NCBI RefSeq assembly: GCF_034180645.1
Contig: NZ_JAXFNY010000007.1
Coordinates: 1-64,000 of the forward strand
Source: Mobiluncus sp034180645
GTDB taxonomy: Bacteria > Actinomycetota > Actinomycetes > Actinomycetales > Actinomycetaceae
Reading direction: 5' to 3'
Length of the DNA: 64,000 nt
Shown: piece by piece, positions 34,354 through 43,226 of the stretch
Numbering within the stretch: position 1 is the stretch's first letter
How the letters are laid out: the number at the start of each line of letters is the position of its first letter
Notes under the pieces: model-generated
Seen by the model: only the letters and a program-made list of their open reading frames with translations
What the model was told of the DNA's origin: nothing
The model's database searches: none
Made by a program: the position numbers and the translations under genes

Positions 34354-35028
34354 TCAAGCCCACAGCGAGGGCCAGAAAATCCCCAGTTCGCCAGCCAGCT
34401 TTCGCAACAAGGGCAGGGAAATCCCGATGACATTGTGCGGGTCGCCCTCGATACCGCTGATGAATGCCCCGCCCAGACCGTCAATCGTAAACGAACCAGC
34501 AACTTCCAGCGGTTCCCCGCTGGCCACGTAGGCGCGAGCCTCCGCCTCGCTGAAATCCGCGAAATGCACCACGGTAGACTCGGTGCGCCCCACTTCTGCA
34601 ACGGCCTCGGCCGCATCGCGGCGTAAACGTATCACCCAATGCCCAGTGTGCAACACCCCGCAATCCCCCGACAGGGCGCGCACCCGCGCGAGAGCCACCT
34701 CGGGATTGTGCGGTTTGCCCAACACTTCCCCGTGAAACTCCAGCATGGAATCACAACCCACCACCAACGTATCCGCACCCGGCGAAAGCGAAGTCTCCAG
34801 CTCCCCCGCTACCGCCCGCGCTTTTGCCTGCGCTAGAGCCAAAACCTGCTCGGCCGAGCCAGCCGCACGCGCACGCAACTTGGCGAGCAAAGCATCCTCG
34901 TCCACGTGAGAAACCCGCACCACCGGGCGCAACCCCGCCCCTTGCAACACTTTGCGCCGCGCCGGGGAGGCGGAAGCCAACACCACGCTCACCGCAGCCT
35001 CACCCCTGACAGAATCCGATTTTTCCAT
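34354..35028 (-). CDS. Maf family nucleotide pyrophosphatase
   Basis: This 224-residue protein has the Maf signature VVLASASPARRKVLQGAGL near its N-terminus, then GADTLVVGCDSMLEF, LGKPHNPEVALARVRALSG and DGLGGAFISGIEGDPHNVIG. Maf proteins hydrolyse non-canonical or pyrimidine nucleoside triphosphates and have been linked to septum control. The ATG at 35028 follows a TAGGCT hexamer by 6 nt. The TAG of that hexamer is also the stop codon of the upstream hydrolase gene, so a separate leaderless promoter and read-through from upstream are both possible. Confidence 0.9.
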   Translation of the reverse strand: MEKSDSVRGEAAVSVVLASASPARRKVLQGAGLRPVVRVSHVDEDALLAKLRARAAGSAEQVLALAQAKARAVAGELETSLSPGADTLVVGCDSMLEFHGEVLGKPHNPEVALARVRALSGDCGVLHTGHWVIRLRRDAAEAVAEVGRTESTVVHFADFSEAEARAYVASGEPLEVAGSFTIDGLGGAFISGIEGDPHNVIGISLPLLRKLAGELGIFWPSLWA

Positions 35029-35034
35029 GCCTCT

Positions 35035-35040
35035 AGCCTA
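35035..35040 (-). promoter_or_regulatory. Possible -10 box TAGGCT of the maf gene
   Basis: TAGGCT ends 6 nt before the ATG at 35028 and overlaps the stop codon of the preceding gene. Confidence 0.4.
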
Positions 35041-35994
35041 ATCGCGCGGTTTTGATTCACGGCAACCCAGAAAACGGCCCAGCAGTTCCCGCAGCTCGGC
35101 CCAGGTTTGGCTGCCCGGCACTCGCAAAGCCCCGTGGAAGGTCCCGGCATACATATGCGCCTCCACCGGCACCCCGCAATCAGCCAGGTGCAGCGCTAGA
35201 CGCAGCCCTTCGTCGCGCAGCGGGTCGATGGGGTTCACCACGATGAGACTGCGCGGCATTTTGCCCGCCACCGCCGGGCTGTCCAGGATTTCCGTCAGTT
35301 TCGCACGCAGGGCCGGGCTCGGTGCCGCCAAATCCCAAGCCTCCCGATTGGCCTGGGCCGTCCAGACCGGGCCGGCGGCGTGAGTTTGCATAGATTCACT
35401 CTCGCAGCGCGGATCCAAGCAGGGTTCAAACAGAATCATTCCCGCCACCGGACACTCCGCTGATTCCGCCAGCAGGTCCGCCACGGAATAATACGCCAGC
35501 CCGGCCCCGGCGGAATCGCCGAAAACAAACACTTCCAGCCCTAACTCGCGCCCCCGCTCCAGGGCATAAAGCAGCGCCGCCCGGCAATCCGCAATCGCTC
35601 GGTCCACCGGAAATTCGGGGGCGAGGCGATAATCCGCGGACAGGACTACGGCCCCCAAATACTCGGCCAGCTCAACATTGTGCACGTCGTCAAACCGGGC
35701 TCTACCAGCCACGTAACCGCCGCCATGGAAGGTGAGCAAGATGGCTGAATAACCCGCCCGACCTTTTGCCGCCGGGGGCTGCGCAGCGGGTTGCGGGGTG
35801 AAACAGCGCAGTTCCATGGGTTGGCCGTCTCCGCCGGGGATTTCCCTCACGTCGAGGTTCACTCCGGTCGGGGTTCCTGTGGACATACCCAACATTCGGT
35901 CCCCTTCGCTTCGCATAGTTTGCAGGTCACAAGGTGTTTGTGGGGGCGTAGCGGCGATTGCTGGCGTCAGTTCGGGGCACAAGAAGGGTTGCAT
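35038..35994 (-). CDS. Alpha/beta hydrolase, hormone-sensitive-lipase-like
   Basis: This 318-residue protein has the oxyanion-hole motif HGGGYVAGRARF and the nucleophile elbow FGDSAGAGLAYY (GDSAG), both typical of the HSL/acetyl-hydrolase branch. The acid and His are likely in VVNPIDPLRDEGL and AGTFHGAL. Members cleave esters of small acyl groups. The start at 35994 follows AAAGG by 7 nt. There is no signal peptide, so it is probably cytoplasmic. It lies 16 bp after a second hydrolase, and the two are likely co-transcribed. Confidence 0.85.
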   Translation of the reverse strand: MQPFLCPELTPAIAATPPQTPCDLQTMRSEGDRMLGMSTGTPTGVNLDVREIPGGDGQPMELRCFTPQPAAQPPAAKGRAGYSAILLTFHGGGYVAGRARFDDVHNVELAEYLGAVVLSADYRLAPEFPVDRAIADCRAALLYALERGRELGLEVFVFGDSAGAGLAYYSVADLLAESAECPVAGMILFEPCLDPRCESESMQTHAAGPVWTAQANREAWDLAAPSPALRAKLTEILDSPAVAGKMPRSLIVVNPIDPLRDEGLRLALHLADCGVPVEAHMYAGTFHGALRVPGSQTWAELRELLGRFLGCRESKPRD

Positions 35995-36010
35995 CGTTTT
36001 GCCTTTCCGG

Positions 36011-36805
36011 TCAGCCCGCGTAGCGGTGAAGCCATTCGTCTAAACTGGCGTGGTATTGCTCCGGGGCGCCGAGCCGCACGCCGTGACTAGTCCCGGAAAT
36101 AACCTCGGTTTGCACCAAAGGGTTACCCACCTGGGCGATAGCGTCCACTCCCGCCGGACCAATCAACACTTCATCAGTGTCTGAGGTAACAACTTTGGTC
36201 GGCACGCGCAGCGCCGCGACGATTTCAGGCCAAGGTTTACGAAAACTGACGATACCGGTGGCCAGCAGGCGCGGGTCCACCAGCCCTTTGCCTAATGCCC
36301 AGCCGTAGTGTGAGGCGGCGCTCCAGCCCGGGCGCTGCGCCACGTTGTCCGCCAGTGTTTCCACCGGATTGGCCTGCCAGGTGTGTTCACAGCGGGCGAC
36401 CTGTTCACCAGCCCGCTGGCGATATCCGGCCGCTTGCGCCGGACTCAACCAGGCCGGGTCCTCGAGAAAGAGCGCTTTCATCAACTCGGGATGATGCCCG
36501 CCGAGGTAGCTGGAAATGGCCGCCCCCATGGAATGGGCCACGATGACCGGGGTTTGCCCATAGAGCTGTTCCAGATATTGCAAGGTCAGCGCCAATTCTG
36601 TTGCGGAAGCCGCAGCCGGGTCGGCTAGCTCCGTATCGCGCAGACGCCGCGAGGTGCCGTGTCCCAGCGAATCCAGCGCCACCACGAAGTAACGGTCGCG
36701 CAGGTGGTTTAGCAAATCGACCCAGGCCAAGGCCGAATCGCAGACTCCGTGAACCAACACCACCATCGGGTTTTGCGGCTCACCCGACACATAATGGGAC
36801 AGCAT
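36011..36805 (-). CDS. Alpha/beta fold hydrolase
   Basis: The 264-residue protein begins MLSHYVSGEPQNPMVVLVHG. VLVHGVCDSALAW forms the oxyanion region, VIVAHSMGAAISS carries the Ser nucleophile, and ISGTSHGVRLG carries the likely catalytic His. The lid region is hydrophilic. The substrate is unknown. I choose the ATG at 36805 because AGGAAG lies 6 nt before it; a TTG at 36811 is in frame but overlaps the spacer. It precedes the HSL-like hydrolase on the minus strand. Confidence 0.83.
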   Translation of the reverse strand: MLSHYVSGEPQNPMVVLVHGVCDSALAWVDLLNHLRDRYFVVALDSLGHGTSRRLRDTELADPAAASATELALTLQYLEQLYGQTPVIVAHSMGAAISSYLGGHHPELMKALFLEDPAWLSPAQAAGYRQRAGEQVARCEHTWQANPVETLADNVAQRPGWSAASHYGWALGKGLVDPRLLATGIVSFRKPWPEIVAALRVPTKVVTSDTDEVLIGPAGVDAIAQVGNPLVQTEVISGTSHGVRLGAPEQYHASLDEWLHRYAG

Positions 36806-37093
36806 CTCCAACTTCCTCTCCCGAAAAGACTTTGCGACCCTATTCTATCCTCAGAGTCGGCACAAAACCGGGATACTATTCAAACCCGCAAGCCTCGGAA
36901 AACCTGACTTCAAGCAGAAATGAAAATGCGCATTCGAATAGCGCAACGGGTCAAAAGATGGTAAAGTTTTACTCGATGATGACTTAGGGTTTCACCATTC
37001 TCCCAGTTCACGAACACCTGCGATAATCCAGAGTTTCGGTCAATTCGAGAGAACGGAACCAGGAGATAGAAAAGCGAAAGCAGAGGAAGAGGA

Positions 37094-37771
37094 ATGACCA
37101 GAGTCCTTTTAGTCGAAGACGATCCCGCAATTGCCGAGCCGCTGACCCGCGCTTTACAACGCGAAGGCTACGAAGTCGGCGCCCACGTTACGGGCGGTTC
37201 TGCCCTGAAACAAGTCAATGACTCCGACATGGTGATTTTGGACTTGGGGCTGCCCGATATGGACGGTCTGGATGTGGCACGCACGATTCGCGCCCAAGGC
37301 CTGACCATTCCGATTCTCATTCTGACGGCACGTACCGGCGAAGTTGACATGGTGGTGGGCTTGGATGCCGGGGCGGACGACTACGTCACCAAGCCTTTCC
37401 GGCTGGGCGAACTGCTGGCTCGCGTGCGGGCTCTGCTGCGGCGCTCCGGCGGGGAAATCACCGAAGAAAGCGACCTGACCGCCCAGGACGTGCGCATCGA
37501 GGTTTCCGCGCACCGCGCTTTCCAGGGCGCGCGCGAACTGCAGCTGACCGCGAAAGAATTTGAACTGCTGCGGGTGCTGGTGCGCGAAGCCGGCGCGGTC
37601 GTGGAGCGGGAAGCCATTATGCGCGAAGTGTGGGGCGGGGATCCGTCGGGTTCCACCAAGACCCTGGACATGCACGTCTCGTGGCTGCGCCGCAAACTCG
37701 GCGACGACGCGAACAATCCGCATTACATCACCACCGTGCGCGGCATGGGCTTCCGTTTTGAAACTGCCTAG
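37094..37771 (+). CDS. OmpR/PhoB-family response regulator
   Basis: This 225-residue protein has a receiver domain with the acidic pair VEDD at residues 8-10, the phosphoacceptor Asp at residue 50 in MVILDLGLPDMDG, and Lys100 in DYVTKPF. A winged-helix DNA-binding domain fills the C-terminal half (LTAKEFELLRVL, LDMHVSWLRRKLGDD). The ATG at 37094 follows a purine-rich site (GAGGAAGAGGA). The partner kinase begins 3 nt after its stop. Target genes are not evident from the neighbourhood. Confidence 0.93.
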   Translation: MTRVLLVEDDPAIAEPLTRALQREGYEVGAHVTGGSALKQVNDSDMVILDLGLPDMDGLDVARTIRAQGLTIPILILTARTGEVDMVVGLDAGADDYVTKPFRLGELLARVRALLRRSGGEITEESDLTAQDVRIEVSAHRAFQGARELQLTAKEFELLRVLVREAGAVVEREAIMREVWGGDPSGSTKTLDMHVSWLRRKLGDDANNPHYITTVRGMGFRFETA

Positions 37772-37774
37772 CCC

Positions 37775-39094
37775 TTGCGCAAGCAAATCCTGATTTCTAT
37801 CCTCAGCGCGGTCATCATTGCCGTGCTGTTGCTGGGCGTGCCTTTGGCCGCTTTCGCCGTTAATCAGCTGTGGGATTCAGCCCGCGCCGATGTTGACGCA
37901 ACCGCTAAACAATACGCGCTAGCCCTGGACCGTACGTCTCTGACCGGCCACTATGTGACTGACGTGACCGTGGCCAGCTGGCTGTGGCCGGGACGCTCGG
38001 CCGACACCAGGGTGGAAGTCACCACTCAGGACGGGCGGGATTTGAGCTTTGGAACTCGCCCGGTTTTCCCGCTCGTCTCCAGGGTCGAGACCGCCACGGG
38101 AGCCACCCTGACAGTCATTTCTTCCTCGGATAACGCCCGTTCACGTTCCGTAGTGTTTGTTTTGGTGACTCTTTCCGGGGTGGGGGCAGCAGTCTTGGTC
38201 GGCGCGTTCATCGCGCTGCGGTCCTCTCGCCGAATCTCGGCGCCGCTCATTTATCTGTCCGCACAGGCTGAGCAACTCGGTTCCGGCGGGGTACGTCCCC
38301 GCGTGACTCCCTCCGGGATTGAAGAAATCGACCTGGTACAAGACGAACTGGTTAGGGCCAGCGAAAACCTGGCGGGGCGTATCGCCGCAGAACGCCAGTT
38401 CGCCTCGGACGTATCCCACCAGCTGCGCACCCCGCTGACAGCCCTGTCTATGCGACTGGAAGAAATCCAGATGATCAGCAGTGAACCGGAAGTACAGCAA
38501 GAAGCCGAACAGTGCCTGGAACAGCTGGAACGCCTGACCGGCGTGGTCGAGGATCTGAAACGCAACTCCCAGAATGCCGGCGGGGGCACCACCCAGGCGA
38601 TTAACGTCGACGAATTCCTGGTACACCAGCAGAACGAGTGGGAAAACCAGTTCCGGGCAGCGAATCGTCCACTGGTGTTCCGTAACGAAACCGACCGCCC
38701 CGCCCTCGCCACTCCCGGCTCGCTGGGACAAGTCCTCGCCACTCTGCTGGAGAATTCGTTGAAGTACGGGGCGGGCACGACTACGGTACGCGCCAAGATG
38801 AGCGGCAACAAGAAGGGCATGTATTTCGAGGTCAGTGACGAAGGCGAGGGCGTGGACGATGAAATCGCCCCGGATATTTTTAAGAAAGGCGTGTCGGGAC
38901 ACGGTTCGACCGGGATTGGCTTGGCGCTGGCGAAACAGCTCATCGAAGCCGACGGCGGGAAACTCGAACTCATTGTGCGCCGTCCCCCGACTTTCCAGGC
39001 TTTTGTCGCCACCGTGCCGGCTTCCCTGGATCCGAACAAGGTGTTGCCCCAGGGCGCCATTATTTCCGTGTCCCATCCCAAGCGCCGGTTCTGA
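37775..39094 (+). CDS. Sensor histidine kinase
   Basis: This 439-residue kinase has two membrane spans, at about residues 9-30 and 127-148, enclosing a small external sensor region of about 95 residues. A HAMP-like linker leads to the dimerisation helix with His215 in FASDVSHQLRTPLTAL. The ATPase domain shows LATLLENSLKYGAGTT (N box), VSDEGEGVDDE (G1) and GHGSTGIGLALAKQL (G2). The TTG start at 37775 comes 3 nt after the regulator stop, which implies coupling. The signal sensed is unknown. Confidence 0.92.
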   Translation: MRKQILISILSAVIIAVLLLGVPLAAFAVNQLWDSARADVDATAKQYALALDRTSLTGHYVTDVTVASWLWPGRSADTRVEVTTQDGRDLSFGTRPVFPLVSRVETATGATLTVISSSDNARSRSVVFVLVTLSGVGAAVLVGAFIALRSSRRISAPLIYLSAQAEQLGSGGVRPRVTPSGIEEIDLVQDELVRASENLAGRIAAERQFASDVSHQLRTPLTALSMRLEEIQMISSEPEVQQEAEQCLEQLERLTGVVEDLKRNSQNAGGGTTQAINVDEFLVHQQNEWENQFRAANRPLVFRNETDRPALATPGSLGQVLATLLENSLKYGAGTTTVRAKMSGNKKGMYFEVSDEGEGVDDEIAPDIFKKGVSGHGSTGIGLALAKQLIEADGGKLELIVRRPPTFQAFVATVPASLDPNKVLPQGAIISVSHPKRRF

Positions 39095-39144
39095 CTTTCC
39101 CGGTTCGACCGGCGATTTTTCCCGATACGCGGCACGAGGCTCGG

Positions 39145-39150
39145 TAGGAT
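39145..39150 (+). promoter_or_regulatory. -10 box TAGGAT of the methyltransferase gene
   Basis: TAGGAT ends 6 nt before the GTG at 39157. AGGA inside it could also act as a weak ribosome site, so a leaderless message is likely but not certain. Confidence 0.45.
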
Positions 39151-39156
39151 TTTTTC

Positions 39157-40341
39157 GTGGACGATTTTCGGGAAGGTAACTGGCTGTTGCGTGCCGATGC
39201 CGCGGCAGGTTTACGGACTCTGCACCAAGCCGGGCAACGCGTGAAGATGATTTACATCGACCCGCCCTACAACACCGGAAACACTTTCGCCTACCACGAT
39301 CGGCGCGCCAAAGACGAGTGGCTCGCGATGATGCGCCCGCTATTGGCGGAGGCGCGTGAACTGCTCAGCACTGATGGCCTCATCTTTATCTCGATTGACT
39401 TTAACCAACTGTGCGAACTGAAACTCGAGATGGACCGCATTTTTGGCACCGCAAATCTGATTGGCAACTTCGTGTGGGTTTCTAACCTGAAAGGCCGCCA
39501 ATTGGGGGCCGGACCGGCGGGAACGCACGAGTACATATTGACTTATGCCCGCGACGCCGCCCAGGTGGGCCAGCTTCGCGGTCGCACCGAGCTGTTGCAA
39601 AAACTCATGCCAACCGTGTACCACCTGCCCCAACGCCAGGTAAAACACGATGCGCGCGGCGCTTACGTCACCAAGAACGAGCTGTACAACACGAACTCGA
39701 AGTTCAACGAAATCACCGCCCCTTCGATGGTGTTCGACATTCACTATCACCCCCGGAGCGGGGCGGTGCGCACCAGTGAGGTCGGAGCCGCTGACCCCGA
39801 ACTGGCAGAAGCGGGCTGGGTCAGCGCCCACCCCCATCCGAATGCGAAACCAGGACTGAAGTATCACGCTTGGCGCTGGTCACGAGCGAAGGTGGAACGC
39901 GATTATGCAGACTTGTAATTTCAGGTACACGGCCGGGGGGCACACCGCAGCCTAAAGATTTATACGAAAATCCGGAATTTTCATGAAACTGCCCTGAAAG
40001 ACCTGGTCATGGGCCCCTCTACGATTTCAGGGCAGCGAGAACTGCAGCATCTGGGGCTCGGCGGACTGTTTGAAACCCCCAAGCCCACGAAGCTGCTGCA
40101 AGTCCTCATCGAGGCCGCTACCAGCCCCGGCGACACGGTCCTGGATTTTTTTGCCGGCTCGGGCACCACCGGGCAGGCGGCGCACACCACCGGGCGGCGT
40201 TTTTTCCTGATTCAGCTGGAAGAACCGTTTAGTTCGGCTACATCCGGCCCGGCTGGCGAGCAGGGGCTACATACCATCGCCGACCTCACCGCCGCCCGCC
40301 TGCGGACTGCCGAAGTTCCGTTCCGGGAACTGCGCTGTTAG
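39157..40341 (+). pseudogene. Beta-class DNA adenine methyltransferase broken by one in-frame stop
   Basis: One frame of 395 codons runs from the GTG at 39157 to a stop at 40341, interrupted only by TAA at 39916-39918 (codon 254). The N-terminal part has motif IV, MIYIDPPYNTGNTF (DPPY at residues 35-38), and a target-recognition-like region. Beyond the stop the same frame continues with LVMGPSTISGQRELQHLGLG, PKPTKLLQVLIEA and LDFFAGSGTTGQAA, the SAM-binding motif I. This order is that of type III Mod-like N6-adenine methyltransferases. An ATG at 40009 could restart the second half, but without the stop being read through neither half is complete. No restriction subunit gene is adjacent. Confidence 0.82.
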
Positions 40342-40649
40342 CCAGCTTGACGCTGACGGTGGCCCACTCCGCGCACTGCTTCGCTAAATAGCTGACGCAA
40401 AGTTGGTTCCCGGGCCCGGGCGAGCGCCAGCCGTGACCCCCGGGTTGGGCAATCCCGCGCGACCGACCTCCTCACACCGCCTCCCTTGACCGCCCATCTC
40501 GCGTCACCGGCCTTGACCGACCCTAACCAACCCGACTCCCCGCCCCTAAAATCCTTGAGAAACCGGGGAATTCCTGGTAAATCCGACTTGTGCTAGGCTT
40601 GGAATCCGGGAAAGTCCCGCCAATTTGCCACCCATCAGGAAGGCTATAT
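40342..40649. other. Gene-free gap before brnQ with candidate promoters
   Basis: No gene is seen. A 12-bp palindrome CCCGGGCCCGGG lies at 40411-40422. For brnQ, TTGAGA (40555-40560) and TAAATC (40578-40583) are 17 nt apart, and TGCTAGGCT at 40591-40599 is an alternative extended -10. Confidence 0.45.
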
Positions 40650-42098
40650 ATGAATTCCCCTAGCCGTAAAGGCTTCGACACCTACCTTTTAGTTTCCGGA
40701 TTTGCCCTGTTCGCCATGTTTTTCGGCGCAGGCAACCTGATATTTCCGTTCCAAGTCGGCGTCAGCGGCGGGGCCAACGTAATCCCCGCGGTTATCGGTA
40801 TTTTGCTGACGGGCGTGCTGTTCCCGGTGGCGGGGATGATGGCGGCCTCGACGGATGCTTATGGAGCCGGGCGGATTGCGGACCGTATCGGGCACATTCC
40901 AGGGCTGATTTTGACCGTGGCTATCTTTCTGTTTTGCGGAATGCTCTACGCGATGCCCCGGGTGGCGACCGTGTCTTGGGAGATGGCTATCCGGCCTTTG
41001 ACCAGCCTCGGGACCCAGACCGGTGATAACGCCGCGAATCATGTCGGGCTGTTTATTTACTCGTTGATTTTCTTTGCCATCGTGTTGATTTTGCTCAACC
41101 GTCCCGACCGGATGCTCGATCGCATCGGGCAATACCTGACCCCGGCGCTGCTGATTTTGCTGCTGGTGATGATTGCCATCGCCATGTTTAAACTGCCCAG
41201 TGTCGAGACACTCCACCCCAACCCGGCCTATCAGGCTTCGCCCTTTACCGAGGGGCTGAAAACCGGTTACGGCACGATGGACGCCTTGGCCTCCCTGGTG
41301 TTTGGCGTCGTTATCATTACCCAGCTGCATGCTCACGGCTACAACGAAAAGCGTTCCGTGTTCCGGGCCACGACCTTTACCGCCGGGATTGCCGGAGCGT
41401 CCCTAGCTATTGTTTACACCGGCTTGGCGTTCGTGGGTACCCGCGTGGCAGACCAGGAGATTGCTAACCCGGCAGCCGGTCTGTCCCTGGCGGCGCAAAT
41501 GATTTTCGGCCCGGTCGGCCAAAGCCTGTTCTCGATTATCGTGTTCCTGGCCTGCTTGACCACCGCTACCGGGCTGATGGGAGCCTCGACCCAATACTTC
41601 TGCGACCTGTTGCCGAAAGTACATCGGTCGGCCATGCTGGGGATTCACGTGGTGATTTCCCTGCTGGTGGCCAACCTAGGGTTAGAGAATATCCTCGCCA
41701 TCGTGGTGACGATTGGTCTGGCGACCTATCCCCCGGCTATCTGTCTGATTCTCATCGCCCTGCTGGATTACACCATGAAGCGCCAGCTGTTCTGGACCTA
41801 CCGGCTTTCCGCGTGGGTGGCCGGCATCATCGGGATTTTTGAAGCTATCTCGACTTTCAAGCTGCCGGCTTGGGAGAACGTCAGCGGCTGGCAGCAGGCT
41901 CTGCAAGACGTTTTGCATATCCTTCCGCTGGGGAATGTCCAGATGGGCTGGCTGACCCCCGCTCTGGCCGGGGTCGCGGTAGGCATCGCCATCGACCTGC
42001 TCCACCCCGTTGATGTGTCTAAGCTCCCGGTTTCCCAGACTCCGACCGGGATTCCCGACCGGAACTCGGAGACGGACGACCTGCCGGTCGAGGGCTAA
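40650..42098 (+). CDS. brnQ: Branched-chain amino acid transporter, LIVCS family
   Basis: The 482-residue protein has about 12 membrane spans. It opens with LVSGFALFAMFFGAGNLIFPF, the signature of BrnQ carriers, which import leucine, isoleucine and valine with Na+ or H+. Other blocks include TGVLFPVAGMMAAS and FLACLTTATGLMGASTQYF. I start at the ATG at 40650 because AGGAAGG lies just before it, although the frame stays open further upstream. It is a single gene convergent with rplL, with a 34-bp palindrome between them. Confidence 0.92.
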   Translation: MNSPSRKGFDTYLLVSGFALFAMFFGAGNLIFPFQVGVSGGANVIPAVIGILLTGVLFPVAGMMAASTDAYGAGRIADRIGHIPGLILTVAIFLFCGMLYAMPRVATVSWEMAIRPLTSLGTQTGDNAANHVGLFIYSLIFFAIVLILLNRPDRMLDRIGQYLTPALLILLLVMIAIAMFKLPSVETLHPNPAYQASPFTEGLKTGYGTMDALASLVFGVVIITQLHAHGYNEKRSVFRATTFTAGIAGASLAIVYTGLAFVGTRVADQEIANPAAGLSLAAQMIFGPVGQSLFSIIVFLACLTTATGLMGASTQYFCDLLPKVHRSAMLGIHVVISLLVANLGLENILAIVVTIGLATYPPAICLILIALLDYTMKRQLFWTYRLSAWVAGIIGIFEAISTFKLPAWENVSGWQQALQDVLHILPLGNVQMGWLTPALAGVAVGIAIDLLHPVDVSKLPVSQTPTGIPDRNSETDDLPVEG

Positions 42099-42124
42099 CC
42101 TCCGGTCGCAAATCCGTAAATGCA

Positions 42125-42158
42125 CGTTGGGCACTGCAGATATCTGCAGTGCCCAACG
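42125..42158. terminator. 34-bp perfect palindrome between brnQ and rplL
   Basis: CGTTGGGCACTGCAGAT is followed directly by its exact reverse complement, giving a 17-bp arm with no spacer. It lies 27 bp past the brnQ stop. As RNA it would form a strong hairpin, probably a terminator, though T runs are absent. Confidence 0.65.
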
Positions 42159-42176
42159 GATTTAAGCCTGTGAACG

Positions 42177-42205
42177 GCTTTCGGAGTGCGATACACCCCG
42201 AAAGC
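42177..42205 (-). terminator. Stem-loop directly after rplL
   Basis: GCTTTCGGAGTG pairs with CACCCCGAAAGC around a 5-nt loop with one mismatch. It begins 5 bp after the rplL stop and is the likely end of the rplJL transcript. Confidence 0.55.
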
Positions 42206-42209
42206 GTTG

Positions 42210-42599
42210 CTACTTCAGGGTAACGGTAGCGCCGGCCTCTTCGAGGTCAGCCTTGGCCTTTTCAGCGTCTTCCTTCTTGGCGCCTTCGAGGATGGCCTTG
42301 GGAGCGCCATCAACCAGGTCCTTGGCTTCCTTCAAGCCCAGGCCGGTCAGAGCCTTGACGACCTTGATAACCGGCACCTTGGAGGAGCCAGCGCTCTCGA
42401 GCACTACGTCAAACTCGGTCTTTTCTTCGCCACCAGCGGCTTCGCCACCAGCAGCCGGAGCAGCCGCCACGGCCACCGCAGCCGGAGCAGCGGCGGTCAC
42501 GTCAAAGACCTCCTCGAACTTCTTAACGAAGTCAGAGATCTCAATCAGGGTCATATCCTTGAACACGTCGATCAGTTCATCAACAGTCATTTTCGCCAT
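42210..42599 (-). CDS. rplL: 50S ribosomal protein L7/L12
   Basis: The 129-residue protein has the L7/L12 layout. The helical N-terminal dimer domain is MTVDELIDVFKDMTLIEISD. An Ala/Gly-rich hinge sits near residues 37-58. The globular C-terminal domain ends with KVVKALTGLGLKEAKDLVDG. It forms the ribosome stalk that recruits translation GTPases. I use the ATG at 42599, 8 nt after AAAGGA; the ATG at 42608 lies too close to that site. It follows rplJ by about 105 bp on the same strand. Confidence 0.96.
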   Translation of the reverse strand: MAKMTVDELIDVFKDMTLIEISDFVKKFEEVFDVTAAAPAAVAVAAAPAAGGEAAGGEEKTEFDVVLESAGSSKVPVIKVVKALTGLGLKEAKDLVDGAPKAILEGAKKEDAEKAKADLEEAGATVTLK

Positions 42600-42704
42600 T
42601 TTAGGCATCCTTTCGGTTTATCCGCCTGGTGGTTCCTGTACACCGGGCGTTGCTCGCTAGGGCGAGCGCATTTCTCTTTGAATCTAGGTCTAAAGTAAAG
42701 CGCC

Positions 42705-43226
42705 TTAGGCCGCGAGTTTTTCGCGGTAGGCGTCGATGGTGCGAACCGTCTTGGAGGCCGAAGCCTGGAACAGCCCGGCAGCGCGAGTTTGCAGCGCCTT
42801 GAGCAATCCAGCGGACTTCGCCAGCAAAACTTCGCGGGATTCCAGGGAAGCGAGTTTCTTAACAGCGTCAGTATCGAGGATTTCCCCGTCCATGATGCCA
42901 GCCTTTAGAACCAGCGCCTTGTTATCCTTCGCAAAGGTATCCAGAGCCTTGGCGACGCTAACAACATCACCATCGGCCGGGACGAAAGCGATAGCGGTCG
43001 GTCCCACGAGATATTCGTCGAGACCCTCCAACCCCGCTTCCTTCATAGCCAGCTTCGCGAGCTTGTTCTTCGCTACGGAGTAACGTACTCCTACCCCAAG
43101 CGAGGTACGCAGCTCTTTCATCTGCTTTACGGTCAGACCACGGTATTCGGTCAAAATGACAGCGGCGGAGTCCTTCGCGGATGCCGCGAGAGACTGCACA
43201 TCTGTGACTTTATCAGGCCTTGCCAT
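42705..43226 (-). CDS. rplJ: 50S ribosomal protein L10
   Basis: This 173-residue protein matches L10: an N-terminal rRNA-binding part (AAVILTEYRGLTVKQMKELR, YSVAKNKLAKLA), then PTAIAFVPAD, ending in a helix that binds L7/L12 dimers. It forms the base of the stalk. GGAGGG precedes the ATG at 43226. Upstream lies a structured leader with an attenuator-like hairpin. In most actinobacteria rplJ follows rplA directly or closely; here a membrane protein gene on the other strand separates them. Confidence 0.95.
   Translation of the reverse strand: MARPDKVTDVQSLAASAKDSAAVILTEYRGLTVKQMKELRTSLGVGVRYSVAKNKLAKLAMKEAGLEGLDEYLVGPTAIAFVPADGDVVSVAKALDTFAKDNKALVLKAGIMDGEILDTDAVKKLASLESREVLLAKSAGLLKALQTRAAGLFQASASKTVRTIDAYREKLAA

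Noticed and set aside
38141..39135. Two minus-strand frames near 300 codons opposite the histidine kinase
   Set aside because: They are shadows of the kinase gene, whose H, N and G boxes are clear.
39157..40341. Type III restriction-modification system
   Set aside because: Only a broken Mod-like gene is present; no helicase/endonuclease (Res) gene lies on either side.
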